In this document: piece by piece, positions 10,791-22,882 of the stretch
How the letters are laid out: each line of letters opens with the position of its first letter
Numbering within the stretch: position 1 is the stretch's first letter
Source: Selaginella moellendorffii
Taxonomy: Eukaryota > Streptophyta > Lycopodiopsida > Selaginellales > Selaginellaceae
DNA length: 64,000 nt
Direction of reading: 5' to 3'
Assembly (NCBI RefSeq): GCF_000143415.4
Contig: NW_003314335.1
Location: 464,113-528,112, forward strand
The notes under the pieces: generated by a model
What the model was told of the DNA's origin: nothing
What the model saw: only the letters and a program-made list of their open reading frames with translations
Databases searched by the model: none
Position numbers and translations under genes: made by a program

Positions 10791-12240
10791 CCGCAAGCAT
10801 AGCAAGAGAGGGGAGCTTGCACAACTTGGGAAGGAGAAGAGGATCATCAACAAAGAATTCACATTTAACGACTCCTTACCTCGCTCTAGTCCATCCCGCC
10901 GTCATCACAACTCCATACTTCCCTCTTCAAGCACCCAGATTTCTGATCAGCATCCATTTCTTCTCTCCTAGAAAACCAGCCAGCGTCCATTTCCTTAGAA
11001 AGACACTTATCTTTAATATCTTTAAAGGGTAAGCAAACCTGCATTCGAATGCAAACCTTCAGAATCACAAAGCAACTTCCTAGAGCCTTCTAAGTCCTTT
11101 CTTTTGTGCTATTACCTTTGCCCGTCGGGAGAGATCGAACAACGTGTTGAGGACCTGATGCACCTTAGGGAGTGCAGAGAAACAGGAATCATCATGCTGT
11201 CGAGAACGTCGCTGAGCAAGCTCACGATCTGCAATATCCTCAAAGTCTGACCTTCAGAACCGAACAGCAGTTTGCTTGCTTTGGAACACGAACATGGTCA
11301 GTCAGTGCACAATCTTCCGAGATCATTCACACCGCCTGTTAGCCTGAAAAATGTAAAAACGACGCACCTCACACCACAAGGGGCCAGCGCCGCCTTGCAA
11401 GCCGAGCACAGCGACGCCATGGATCCTTGAAAGGCGCGGCGCGGCTGTAGGGCTAATCCCAGCCTCCAATTTCGAAACCCCATCCAACGGCGGTCGGTTG
11501 CTCCACCGACAGCAGCCGGTTGTCATGGGATATTCCGCGTTACTATTATCTATTAACTACAACTCCACCACAAGTGCTCGAGAGCTCGAGCACCTTCGAA
11601 AGCTCTCGCAACCGAGCGTATGAAACCGCTGTATGGACTCAGAATGCCAATGCTCAGCAATGCTTCGATGATTTCTTCAGCTCGCTTATCTCACCTGTGA
11701 AACAATGCTCCCCACCTCAAATGCAAGCCAGGCTCACTTGAAGTACATGATCCCACTTCGGTGTTTCCTGAGAGACCATCACTGGATGCGGAGCTGAGCT
11801 CTTGCACGAGCTTTGTCACTCTGCATCTTCCGCGTTGTAGGATTGTCAAGTTGTACCATCTGCTTTTGATTGTTCTCAAAGCCTTTGAGCTTTTACCCCA
11901 TAAATTCTAAGAGAGTTGCTTCCCATCCAAGTTTGCGAGCTGGGACGAAGAAAAAACGTTACCAGCCATCGGAAGAAGAGGCACATTGCACTCTACCTTC
12001 AAGTGAGAAGCTACTTCTCCATGAAAAAGGAACTGCGGCAGTGGGGTATACATAGGATCGTCTGCTGCAAATCGAGATTCACGTAAGGAAACACTGCACT
12101 GCAGAGAAGACAGACAATTGCCTTCGCGGGACAGAAAACATCCTTTCACAGTGTCAATGGCACATGTCCTTCATGCCAAGAAACTCCAAGCATCTCACAA
12201 AAGCTGAAACGTATTAGAAAAAACAAGCTGTTCTGCAACC
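10791..12240. other. interval without a recognised gene
   Basis: Only short frames occur here, without recognisable domains. A stretch at 11130-11240 is GC-richer and has a minus-strand reading (SDFEDIADRELAQRRSR) that may be decayed coding sequence, but I could not assign it. The tandem array begins immediately to the right. Confidence 0.5.
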
Positions 12241-12639
12241 GAGACCTCGTGCAGAAGCTGCCAGTACAGAGACATGCTGGCGTTGATAAGTGTGGTGAAA
12301 CGCCCCGTTGTATCCTTCCCAAACTTGCAGCTGCGTTAAATGCCGCTTCGAGAGCTGAAATTGCATATAAGACGCCGGGAGGGAGATAATCCCACCACCT
12401 TCAAAGGCTTCAGTTCGGAGCAGTCATTCGCTGTCTTTGGAGTGCTTCCTAGGTAGAGATGTTCTTTTCCCATACAAACCTGTCGTCGCCATGGCTAAGA
12501 AGGCCAAGAGAGCTTTCCCAACCATGGCAACGAACTTCCTTGCATCCGAGATCACGGAGGAACGGTCTGCATTTTTTTTTCCAGCATAAGAATGGCTGCC
12601 CACAGCAGCTGAGCGAGGTTGCTCAGCTACTGTAGGAAC

Positions 12640-14000
12640 TGAAGTTGTAAGCATCGATGACAAGCTCAGTCTTCCTTGTGCTGCCAACCCGTGAGCAATA
12701 GCCGCAAGTGTGAAAGAAAAGACCGCCGTCAATACCAGAACCTTTGTTGCCACCTCCCTGACTGCTCGCCAAATACTCAGATAGCATGCTGAATATCGCA
12801 GCAACCACAGTGCCGTCAGCACCACCTGGAGTTTGATTCGAAGCACGATCTTTTTAACTGAGATACCAGTGGACAATTGGCTAAAGTATGTACCAGGTTA
12901 AAAGAATCTTGAAACAAACAACTATCAACAAAAAAAAATCAACACACCTAAAGTGTAGAAGACAACGTAGAGCGAATGACAGAGGCCAGCCTGAACACCT
13001 TCAAGTGTATAGATGCCAATTGGACAACTTATTACTGTCGTTCTTAGCTTTCTGTCCAGCCTCTCAGAATTGACTTGAGGATGAGCTTCTTTACCAGTCA
13101 AAAGATTCAGGCCACACCCACATTGCCTACATGCTTCTCCGGAAGCTGGTCAAGACGTCCACAAATGCATATCAATCTGAAATGCTCTTTGTGATACAGC
13201 TCCTGCGCCAAATAAGGCATGCAATGGTTTATTACTCCCCCACTTGCTTGCTCACTATGTAACAAAAGCTCTGATAGTAGTACTTTGCTGCAGCTCCTTC
13301 ACTTATTTTACTTTAAATTTTGAGCAAAAGCACATCGGTCTGGGCAAACAGCATTGGCACGCGAGAAAGCTCTTATCAAGTCACGGAAACTTCTGCAGAA
13401 GGACAATGAAAAATTGTTATAGCGATAGAAGCATTACTAGCATTATCGAGAGGAGCTGTGCACGCCTGACTAGTACTGACATTAGATGGACACGGCACTG
13501 ATTCTGGTCTTTTGGTAGAAGCTGGCTCCACCTTGTGTAGTGCACGATCGTTACGTTACCCGGTGATGCTAGCACAATATTTCCAGGCAGCATCACATCC
13601 TCTTTCGAATGTAGTCGCAGCTCCCCACATTTGTCAATTATGGCCTCTTTTTAGCAATATCTTACCCATGCTGCTATTTCGTCAGATGTCAATTCAGTCC
13701 ATTCAGAAACCTATGAACGTTTTTGTTGGATCCTGCGGTAAGCGAACCTTGTTAAAGAGCCCTTTCAAAAAACTTTTGAGAGCATCAGGTGGATCCTGCT
13801 CGACAGCGATAGCTAAAGTTATAACAAAATCGCAACAATTACCTCCTGTAAACAGAGTTAGAGTAAAAAGGAGACTGGCCAACATAGAGTTCATTCCTGC
13901 TCATGACAATGCGCGTCAATGTAAAACAAACAGAACTTTACAATATCACACCAAGAGTCTGCTCTAGGGAGCCATGTATAGTGGAGCTCCTGTCACAGCG
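12640..14000 (-). pseudogene. FUSED/TIO-type protein kinase pseudogene, unit 1
   Basis: Reading right to left, the minus strand shows TGAPLYMAP followed by a stop near 13964, corresponding to GTPLYMAPE in the kinase activation segment. It then shows ELYVGQSPFYSNSVY and DPPDALKSFLKGLFNK, in the order found in the catalytic domain of plant FUSED kinases (TWO-IN-ONE). Further along, at 12640-12880, a frame reads SFTLAAIAHGLAAQGRLSLSSMLTTSV, which I take as the ARM-repeat region. Stops and frameshifts break it and the ATP-binding lobe is missing. The kinase motifs are clear, while the TIO assignment rests on remembered family sequence. Confidence 0.7.
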
Positions 14001-14530
14001 TCACGGTTTCACGAATGTATAGAAGCAATCTAAAAGACAACCTTCGATCGAGCGAAGAACCATTTGTGTTGCAAGACATGTCCACAATCGCAGAGCTGAT
14101 TCCAACAATAGACACTCACAGCATTTCACAATCCAGAAGTGGTGCCTTCACCGGCACCGATCTCCCAGTGGATGGTGTAGTGCCCGAACCTACGAGTAAG
14201 TCTTCTTAGAAAAAGTCTCGCACTAATCTTTGTCGCTCTTGCCGTGCTTGAGCATATCGTCTGGGGCATCGATCGATCAGGGGCAAACAAGAAAACAAAA
14301 ATGCAGCTCACAGAAATGCATGGCCAGTGCATCTCGTCAAAAAGCCTAGAGCGATACCCAGAGTAGAAATTCTTCTGGTAACATTTATTTTGTATGGTAG
14401 GAATTCTTTTCTCTCTTTTTCGTTCTTGAAGGCAAGAAAATTCCCCCGTACAACGTGGCTGGGATAGAATTTCTTTCGGCCCGACCAGACATGTCCAACA
14501 GACGCTCGTAGTGCTCCTCGGATGGCATTC

Positions 14531-15670
14531 TCATTCTCCAAAACTGTCAAGGCAACTTATGCTCCAAAGCCGCACCTTCTTTGCCACAAGACTTTCCTCT
14601 GCTTCTTCCTGATCACCTCGCCTTCGCTTCAAGCCCGGCTTCAAATCCATCTCCAGACACAATTCCTGCTGTACAGCAGAATGCTTGACGACCCATGGAT
14701 GCTTCTCAATCTCATGGATTGGCAGCCTCTTTCTCGGGTCCAAGTGGAGCAGCTGGAGAATGAGATCTTTGGCTTCCTCGCTCACATCCGTCCAGTCAAG
14801 GGAGGTCACCGGCACTTCCTTCCTCCCCACCCAGAATGCAAACTGCCCCGACAATATCTCATACAAGACAATGCCCACGCCCCACACATCTACCATCTCA
14901 TCATACTCATCATCAGAATTCACCATCTCTGGGGCGCTGTAAGCCTGTGTCCCAGAAAGGTCGCTCATCCTAAACTTTACGCCTGGCCCCTCGCTCAACC
15001 AACACGTTCCAAAGTCAGCCACCTTTATGCTGTCAAATTTCTCCTTAATCCCTAGGAGGATGTTGGCAGTGTTGATATCCCTATGAGCTATTCCCATGTC
15101 GTGCATTTCGCCCACAGTCCTGGCCACTTTCTTTATCACCAGTGCTGCCTCGTGCTCACTCAGCCTCCCCTTGTCCTTCAACACATCTCGCAGCGAGCAC
15201 TGGCACAACTCCATGACAAGGTGATAGTATTCTTGTTCTTTGAAAACGTCCACTAGTTGAACCACACCACTTTTTGCTGTGCTCTTGGAGAGTTTCGTGA
15301 GTACTCTCATCTCCAACTCCGCTTGGTCTTCAAGATTGTCGGTGACTCGAATTGATTTACAAGCGAACAATTGACCGTCGCTCTTGCGTTTGATTTGGCA
15401 GACACTTGATTGGCCTCCCTGACCCAGCTCCTTTTCCACCGAGAACAAGTCTCCCATGCTTGCCTGGTTAAACTCCATCGCCTCCATAGATCGCACCAGT
15501 GCCATCTGCTCGTCCATCAATTTCCTGTGCTCCTCCATCGATTCAGTGCTCGGTGTAGCAGCTTCTTCGTCTTGTGGGGGAGGTATTTTGAGTAGCTCGT
15601 AGAGCTCCTTCAGCTTCCAAAGTGCATCAAGTAGCACCTCTTCTTGAGGCTTACCTTCGTCAAGCGCCAT
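14531..15670 (-). CDS. protein kinase, array copy 1 (379 aa, intronless)
   Basis: Single-exon Ser/Thr-type kinase. An N-terminal acidic or coiled region (1-70) precedes the kinase domain (about 75-327). Visible motifs are the Gly loop GQGGQSSV (83-90), the ATP Lys in FACKS (K105), an alpha-C Glu in ELEMRVL, HRD at 196-198, DFG at 219-221, APE at 246-248, DVWGVG (D261) and DPRKR (R315). The tail is basic, with LKRRRGD and AKKVR, and could be a nuclear signal. The domain looks closest to the CAMK/PPCK style. The catalytic loop reads HRDINTAN, so Asn200 stands where Ser/Thr kinases have Lys. This copy differs from copies 2-4 at residues 34 (D), 91 (C), 149 (Y) and 179 (I). A TATA-like element lies about 46-54 bp upstream. 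Function unknown. Confidence 0.85.
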   Translation of the reverse strand: MALDEGKPQEEVLLDALWKLKELYELLKIPPPQDEEAATPSTESMEEHRKLMDEQMALVRSMEAMEFNQASMGDLFSVEKELGQGGQSSVCQIKRKSDGQLFACKSIRVTDNLEDQAELEMRVLTKLSKSTAKSGVVQLVDVFKEQEYYHLVMELCQCSLRDVLKDKGRLSEHEAALVIKKVARTVGEMHDMGIAHRDINTANILLGIKEKFDSIKVADFGTCWLSEGPGVKFRMSDLSGTQAYSAPEMVNSDDEYDEMVDVWGVGIVLYEILSGQFAFWVGRKEVPVTSLDWTDVSEEAKDLILQLLHLDPRKRLPIHEIEKHPWVVKHSAVQQELCLEMDLKPGLKRRRGDQEEAEESLVAKKVRLWSISCLDSFGE

Positions 15671-15715
15671 CCCCTTGAAAGTCTGTTTAACCCTAGCCTT
15701 GATGTAGCAATTGCC

Positions 15716-15724
15716 TTTTTTATA
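15716..15724 (-). promoter_or_regulatory. TATA box upstream of array kinase (unit 1; repeated in units 2-4)
   Basis: On the minus strand TATAAAAAA lies about 46-54 bp upstream of the kinase ATG at 15670. It leaves room for a very short 5' leader. The same sequence occurs at the same place in units 2, 3 and 4, so all four genes keep a core promoter. Confidence 0.5.
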
Positions 15725-15909
15725 ATTTCCTATACCAAAAGGGCTGTGAAATGTGAAACCGCTTTTTCCACAAACAATTCTTACCTTTCTTATTCAAAAG
15801 AATCCAATACGTCTGAATAAAAGCATTAAACAAAGTGCCTAGTGACTTGGTGGAAATACTTTCTGTTTCCAAATAATCGGCGAGCATCCTATTGCTCGCA
15901 GCAAACCAC

Positions 15910-16198
15910 CAACACAATGCTGTGAAAATCGCCGGCGCTTCATTCCCCGCGGTGTGGTGCGCTTGGTCTGCGCAGTGTGAGCCTGGCAACCAGCTCTGTT
16001 GAGTTCTTGGCGGCATTCACTGACAAAACCTTCACGAGGAAAGATGGAAAACGTTAATCGACTCATTCCAAGACAAACCTGTGGAATCACAATGCAATCT
16101 CCGCAATCGCCAGCTGCTCACGCAATCTCAGAGTTGTGGCCTGCTCTCGGAATCATGCCCAGATTTTCCAGTTACACCGACAACGGAGCCTTGACACC
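15910..16198 (-). pseudogene. CCT1 (TCP-1 alpha) pseudogene fragment, unit 1
   Basis: This stretch matches the intact CCT1 gene at about 32190-32515, with shared text such as CTCTGTTGAGT.CTTGGCGGC and CGCAATCGCCAGCTGCTCAC. It covers two C-terminal exons and their intron. It carries deletions and substitutions and no open frame. From about 16200 to 16390 the unit holds unrelated sequence ending in an A-run and (CA)n. Confidence 0.8.
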
Positions 16199-16794
16199 AA
16201 GTTCTCGGAGTGGAGAAAAGGATTTGGCACTGGAACTTTTCTCCATCATGCTGGATCAAGGACGCGAGAATCTTTGTGGCTGTTCTTGGTGCCTGCGCGC
16301 GGGAGAAGACGGCAGGGAGCTGGCTGGGTAAATGATGAACGTGCAGTCAGTCGGGACACGAGAAAAAAAAAACACACACACACACACGTCCAAAGCTCCG
16401 AGACCTCGTGCAGAAGCTGCCAGTACAGGGACATGATGGCGTTGATAAGTGTGGTGAAAAGCCCCGTTGTATCCTTCCCAAACTTGCAGCTGCGTTAAAT
16501 GCCGCTTCGAGAGCTGAAATTGCATATAAGACGCCGGGAGGGAGATAATCCCACCACCTTCAAAGGCTTCAGTTCGGAGCAGTCATTCGCTGTCTTTGGA
16601 GTGCTTCCTAGATAGAGATGTTCTTTTCCCATGCAAACCTGTCGTCGCCATGGCTAAGAAGGCCCAGAGAGCTTTCCAAACCATGGCAACGAACTTCCTT
16701 GCATCCGAGATCACGGAGGAACGGTCTGCATTTCTTTTCCAGCATAAGAATCGCTGCCCACAGCAGCTGAGCGAGGTCGCTCAGCTACTGTAGG

Positions 16795-18176
16795 AACTGA
16801 CGTTGTAAGCATCGATGACAAGCTCAGTCTTCCTTGTGCTGCCAACCCGTGAGCAATAGCCGCAAGTGTGAAAGAAAAGACCGCCGTCAATACCAGAACC
16901 TTTGTTGCCACCTCCCTGACTGCTCGCCAAATACTCAGATAGCATGCTGAATATCGCAGCAACCACAGTGCCGTCAGCACCACCTGGAGTTTGATTCGAA
17001 GCACGATCTTTTTAACTGAGATACCAGTGGACAATTGGCTAAAGTATGTACCAGGTTAAAAGAATCTTGAAACAAACAACTATCAACAGAAAAAAATCAA
17101 CAAACACACCTAAAGTGTAGAAGACAACGTAGAGCGAATGTAAGAGGCCAGCCTGAACACCTTCAAGTGTATACATGCCAATTGGACAACTTGTTACTGT
17201 CGTTCTTAGCTTTCTGTCCAGCCTCTCAGAATTAACTTGAGGATGAGCTTCTTTACCAGTCAAAAGATTTAGGCCACACCCACATTGCCTACATGCTTCT
17301 CCGGAAGCTGGTCAAGACGTCCACAAATGCATATCAATCTGAAACGCTCTTTGTGATACAGCTCCTGCGCCAAATAAGGCACGCAATGGTTTAGTAGTCC
17401 CCCACTTGCTTGCTCACTATGTAACAAAAGCTCCGATAGTAGTACTTTGCTGCAGCTCCTTCACTTATTTTACTTCAAATTTTGAGCAAAAGCACATCGG
17501 TCTGGGCAAACAGCATTGGCACGCGAGAAAGCTCTTATCAAGTCACGGAAACTTCTGCAGAAGGACAACGAAAAATTGTTATAGCGATGGAAGCATTACC
17601 AGCATTATCGAGAGGAGCTGTGCACGCCTGACTAGGACTGACATTAGATGGACACGGCACTGATTCTGGTCTTTTGGTAGGAGCTGGCTCCACCTTGTGT
17701 AGTGCACGATCGTTACGTTAGCCGTTAGCCGTTAGCCCGTGATGCTAGCACAATATTTCCAGGCAGCATCACATCCTCTTTCGAATGTAGTCGCAGCTCC
17801 TCACATTTGTCAATTATGGCCACTTTTTAGCAATATCTTACCCGTGCTGCTATTTCGTCAGATGTCAATTCAGTCCATTCAGAAACCTATGAACGTTTTT
17901 GTTGGATCCTGCGGTAAGCGAACCTTGTTAAAGAGCCCTTTCAAAAAACTTTTGAGAGCATCAGGTGGATCCTGCTCGACAGCGATAGCTAAAGTTATAA
18001 CAAAATCGCAACAATTACCTCCTGTAAACAGAGTTAGAGTAAAAAGGAGGCTGGCCAACATAGAGTTCATTCCTGCTCATGACAATGCGCGTCAATGTAA
18101 AACAAACAGAACTTTACAATGTCACACCAAGAGTCTGCTCTAGGGAGCCATGTATAGTGGAGCTCCTGTCATAGCG
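16795..18176 (-). pseudogene. FUSED/TIO-type kinase pseudogene, unit 2
   Basis: Counterpart of the unit 1 pseudogene at the same place in the repeat, with the same stop after LYMAP and the same ELYVGQ and FLKGLFNK remnants. It carries an extra GCCGTTA duplication near 17720 that unit 1 lacks and units 3 and 4 share. Confidence 0.7.
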
Positions 18177-18706
18177 TCACGGTTTCACGAATGTATAGAA
18201 GCAATCTAAAAGACAACCTTCGATCGAGCGAAGAGCCATTTGTGTTGCAAGACATGTCCACAATCGCAGAGCTGATTCCAACAATAGGCACTCACAGGAT
18301 TTCACAATCCAGATTTGGTGCCTTCGCCGGCACCGATCTCCCAGTGGATGGTGTAGTGCCCGAACCTACGAGTAAGTCTTCTTAGAAAAAGTCTCGCACT
18401 AATCTTTGTCGCTCTTGCCGTGCTTGAGCATATCGTCTGGGGCATCGATCGATCAGGGGCAAACAAGAAAACAAAAATGCAGCTCACAGAAATGCATGGC
18501 CAGTGCATCTCGTCAAAAAGCCTAGAGCGATACCCAGAGTAGAAATTCTTCTGGTAACATTTATTTTGTATGGTAGGAATTCTTTTCTCTCTTTTTCGTT
18601 CTTGAAGGCAAGAAAATTCCCCCGTACAACGTGGCTGGGATAGAATTTCTTTCGGCCCGACCAGACATGTCCAACAGACGCTCGTAGTGCTCCTCGGATG
18701 GCATTC

Positions 18707-19846
18707 TCATTCTCCAAAACTGTCAAGGCAACTTATGCTCCAAAGCCGCACCTTCTTTGCCACAAGACTTTCCTCTGCTTCTTCCTGATCACCTCGCCTT
18801 CGCTTCAAGCCCGGCTTCAAATCCATCTCCAGACACAATTCCTGCTGTACAGCAGAATGCTTGACGACCCATGGATGCTTCTCAATCTCATGGATTGGCA
18901 GCCTCTTTCTCGGGTCCAAGTGGAGCAGCTGGAGAATGAGATCTTTGGCTTCCTCGCTCACATCCGTCCAGTCAAGGGAGGTCACCGGCACTTCCTTCCT
19001 CCCCACCCAGAATGCAAACTGCCCCGACAATATCTCATACAAGACAATGCCCACGCCCCACACATCTACCATCTCATCATACTCATCATCAGAATTCACC
19101 ATCTCTGGGGCGCTGTAAGCCTGTGTCCCAGAAAGGTCGCTCATCCTAAACTTTACGCCTGGCCCCTCGCTCAACCAACACGTTCCAAAGTCAGCCACCT
19201 TTATGCTGTCAAATTTCTCCTTAATCCCTAGGAGGATGTTGGCAGTGTTGATATCCCTATGAGCTATTCCCATGTCGTGCATTTCGCCCACAGTCCTGGC
19301 CACTTTCTTCATCACCAGTGCTGCCTCGTGCTCACTCAGCCTCCCCTTGTCCTTCAACACATCTCGCAGCGAGCACTGGCACAACTCCATGACAAGGTGA
19401 TGGTATTCTTGTTCTTTGAAAACGTCCACTAGTTGAACCACACCACTTTTTGCTGTGCTCTTGGAGAGTTTCGTGAGTACTCTCATCTCTAACTCCGCTT
19501 GGTCTTCAAGATTGTCAGTGACCCGAATTGATTTACAAGCGAACAATTGACCGTCGCTCTTGCGTTTGATTTGGTAGACACTTGATTGGCCTCCCTGACC
19601 CAGCTCCTTTTCCACCGAGAACAAGTCTCCCATGCTTGCCTGGTTAAACTCCATCGCCTCCATAGATCGCACCAGTGCCATCTGCTCGTCCATCAATTTC
19701 CTGTGCTCCTCCATCGATTCAGTGCTCGGTGTAGCAGCTTCTTCCTCTTGTGGGGGAGGTATTTTGAGTAGCTCGTAGAGCTCCTTCAGCTTCCAAAGTG
19801 CATCAAGTAGCACCTCTTCTTGAGGCTTACCTTCGTCAAGCGCCAT
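18707..19846 (-). CDS. protein kinase, array copy 2 (379 aa, intronless)
   Basis: Same gene as copy 1 exactly 4176 bp further on. Residues 34 (E), 91 (Y), 149 (H) and 179 (M) differ from copy 1 and agree with copies 3 and 4, whose proteins are identical to this one. Tyr91 lies just after the Gly loop. All core motifs are kept: K105, HRD 196-198, DFG 219-221, APE 246-248. Asn200 again replaces the usual catalytic-loop Lys. The open frame is intact with no frameshift or early stop, so the copy is potentially expressed. Confidence 0.85.
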   Translation of the reverse strand: MALDEGKPQEEVLLDALWKLKELYELLKIPPPQEEEAATPSTESMEEHRKLMDEQMALVRSMEAMEFNQASMGDLFSVEKELGQGGQSSVYQIKRKSDGQLFACKSIRVTDNLEDQAELEMRVLTKLSKSTAKSGVVQLVDVFKEQEYHHLVMELCQCSLRDVLKDKGRLSEHEAALVMKKVARTVGEMHDMGIAHRDINTANILLGIKEKFDSIKVADFGTCWLSEGPGVKFRMSDLSGTQAYSAPEMVNSDDEYDEMVDVWGVGIVLYEILSGQFAFWVGRKEVPVTSLDWTDVSEEAKDLILQLLHLDPRKRLPIHEIEKHPWVVKHSAVQQELCLEMDLKPGLKRRRGDQEEAEESLVAKKVRLWSISCLDSFGE

Positions 19847-20085
19847 CCCCTTGAAAGTCTGTTTAACCCTAGCCTTGATGTAGCAATTGCCTTTTTTATA
19901 ATTTCCTATACCAAAAGGGCTGTGAAATGTGAAACCGCTTTTTCCACAAACAATTCTTACCTTTCTTATTCAAAAGAATCCAATACGTCTGAATAAAAGC
20001 ATTAAACAAAGTGCCTAGTGACTTGGTGGAAATACTTTCTGTTTCCAAATAATCGGCGAGCATCCTATTGCTCGCAGCAAACCAC

Positions 20086-20374
20086 CAACACAATGCTGTG
20101 AAAATCGCCGGCGCTTCATTCCCCGCGGTGTGGTGCGCTTGGTCTGCGCAGTGTGAGCCTGGCAACCAGCTCTGTTGAGTTCTTGGCGGCATTCACTGAC
20201 AAAACCTTCACGAGGAAAGATGGAAAACGTTAATCGACTCATTCCAAGACAAACCTGTGGAATCACAATGCAATCTCCGCAATCGCCAGCTGCTCACGCA
20301 ATCTCAGAGTTGTGGCCTGCTCTCGGAATCATGCCCAGATTTTCCAGTTACACCGACAACGGAGCCTTGACACC
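20086..20374 (-). pseudogene. CCT1 pseudogene fragment, unit 2
   Basis: Copy of the C-terminal CCT1 exon fragment described for unit 1, at the matching place in unit 2 and essentially identical to it. No open reading frame. Confidence 0.8.
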
Positions 20375-20970
20375 AAGTTCTCGGAGTGGAGAAAAGGATT
20401 TGGCACTGGAACTTTTCTCCATCATGCTGGATCAAGGACGCGAGAATCTTTGTGGCTGTTCTTGGTGCCTGCGCGCGGGAGAAGACGGCAGGGAGCTGGC
20501 TGGGTAAATGATGAACGTGCAGTCAGTCGGGACACGAGAAAAAAAAAACACACACACACACACGTCCAAAGCTCCGAGACCTCGTGCAGAAGCTGCCAGT
20601 ACAGGGACATGATGGCGTTGATAAGTATGGTGAAAAGCCCCGTTGTATCCTTCCCAAACTTGCAGCTGCGTTAAATGCCGCTTCGAGAGCTGAAATTGCA
20701 TATAAGACGCCGGGAGGGAGATAATCCCACCACCTTCAAAGGCTTCAGTTCGGAGCAGTCATTCGCTGTCTTTGGAGTGCTTCCTAGATAGAGATGTTCT
20801 TTTCCCATGCAAACCTGTCGTCGCCATGGCTAAGAAGGCCCAGAGAGCTTTCCAAACCATGGCAACGAACTTCCTTGCATCCGAGATCACGGAGGAACGG
20901 TCTGCATTTCTTTTCCAGCATAAGAATCGCTGCCCACAGCAGCTGAGCGAGGTCGCTCAGCTACTGTAGG

Positions 20971-22352
20971 AACTGACGTTGTAAGCATCGATGACAAGCT
21001 CAGTCTTCCTTGTGCTGCCAACCCGTGAGCAATAGCCGCAAGTGTGAAAGAAAAGACCGCCGTCAATACCAGAACCTTTGTTGCCACCTCCCTGACTGCT
21101 CGCCAAATACTCAGATAGCATGCTGAATATCGCAGCAACCACAGTGCCGTCAGCACCACCTGGAGTTTGATTCGAAGCACGATCTTTTTAACTGAGATAC
21201 CAGTGGACAATTGGCTAAAGTATGTACCAGGTTAAAAGAATCTTGAAACAAACAACTATCAACAGAAAAAAATCAACAAACACACCTAAAGTGTAGAAGA
21301 CAACGTAGAGCGAATGTAAGAGGCCAGCCTGAACACCTTCAAGTGTATACATGCCAATTGGACAACTTGTTACTGTCGTTCTTAGCTTTCTGTCCAGCCT
21401 CTCAGAATTAACTTGAGGATGAGCTTCTTTACCAGTCAAAAGATTTAGGCCACACCCACATTGCCTACATGCTTCTCCGGAAGCTGGTCAAGACGTCCAC
21501 AAATGCATATCAATCTGAAACGCTCTTTGTGATACAGCTCCTGCGCCAAATAAGGCACGCAATGGTTTAGTAGTCCCCCACTTGCTTGCTCACTATGTAA
21601 CAAAAGCTCCGATAGTAGTACTTTGCTGCAGCTCCTTCACTTATTTTACTTCAAATTTTGAGCAAAAGCACATCGGTCTGGGCAAACAGCATTGGCACGC
21701 GAGAAAGCTCTTATCAAGTCACGGAAACTTCTGCAGAAGGACAACGAAAAATTGTTATAGCGATGGAAGCATTACCAGCATTATCGAGAGGAGCTGTGCA
21801 CGCCTGACTAGGACTGACATTAGATGGACACGGCACTGATTCTGGTCTTTTGGTAGGAGCTGGCTCCACCTTGTGTAGTGCACGATCGTTACGTTAGCCG
21901 TTAGCCGTTAGCCCGTGATGCTAGCACAATATTTCCAGGCAGCATCACATCCTCTTTCGAATGTAGTCGCAGCTCCTCACATTTGTCAATTATGGCCACT
22001 TTTTAGCAATATCTTACCCGTGCTGCTATTTCGTCAGATGTCAATTCAGTCCATTCAGAAACCTATGAACGTTTTTGTTGGATCCTGCGGTAAGCGAACC
22101 TTGTTAAAGAGCCCTTTCAAAAAACTTTTGAGAGCATCAGGTGGATCCTGCTCGACAGCGATAGCTAAAGTTATAACAAAATCGCAATAATTACCTCCTG
22201 TAAACAGAGTTAGAGTAAAAAGGAGGCTGGCCAACATAGAGTTCATTCCTGCTCATGACAATGCGCGTCAATGTAAAACAAACAGAACTTTACAATGTCA
22301 CACCAAGAGTCTGCTCTAGGGAGCCATGTATAGTGGAGCTCCTGTCATAGCG
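20971..22352 (-). pseudogene. FUSED/TIO-type kinase pseudogene, unit 3
   Basis: Same decayed gene as in unit 2. It shares with unit 4 a derived base (CAATAATTA instead of CAACAATTA near 22189), which groups these two units as closest relatives. Confidence 0.7.
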
Positions 22353-22882
22353 TCACGGTTTCACGAATGTATAGAAGCAATCTAAAAGACAACCTTCGAT
22401 CGAGCGAAGAGCCATTTGTGTTGCAAGACATGTCCACAATCGCAGAGCTGATTCCAACAATAGGCACTCACAGGATTTCACAATCCAGATTTGGTGCCTT
22501 CGCCGGCACCGATCTCCCAGTGGATGGTGTAGTGCCCGAACCTACGAGTAAGTCTTCTTAGAAAAAGTCTCGCACTAATCTTTGTCGCTCTTGCCGTGCT
22601 TGAGCATATCGTCTGGGGCATCGATCGATCAGGGGCAAACAAGAAAACAAAAATGCAGCTCACAGAAATGCATGGCCAGTGCATCTCGTCAAAAAGCCTA
22701 GAGCGATACCCAGAGTAGAAATTCTTCTGGTAACATTTATTTTGTATGGTAGGAATTCTTTTCTCTCTTTTTCGTTCTTGAAGGCAAGAAAATTCCCCCG
22801 TACAACGTGGCTGGGATAGAATTTCTTTCGGCCCGACCAGACATGTCCAACAGACGCTCGTAGTGCTCCTCGGATGGCATTC

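Noticed and set aside
14522-15055. Plus-strand frame of 177 codons opposite each array kinase (also at 18698, 22874 and 27050).
   Set aside because: It is a shadow of the kinase coding sequence, has no recognisable domain, and the kinase motifs fix the minus strand as coding.
16374-16388. A-run and (CA)n at each unit end as a possible retrotransposon poly-A tail.
   Set aside because: The same tract also occurs at the right array end inside the CCT1 pseudogene, with no target duplication at the array edges, so a microsatellite near the breakpoint explains it better.
16711-17263. Hydrophobic minus-strand frames at 16711-17034 and 17039-17263 as a possible CASP-like membrane protein gene.
   Set aside because: The frames are short and broken, and together with the kinase motifs further upstream they fit a decayed FUSED/TIO gene better. 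No intact membrane protein can be spliced.
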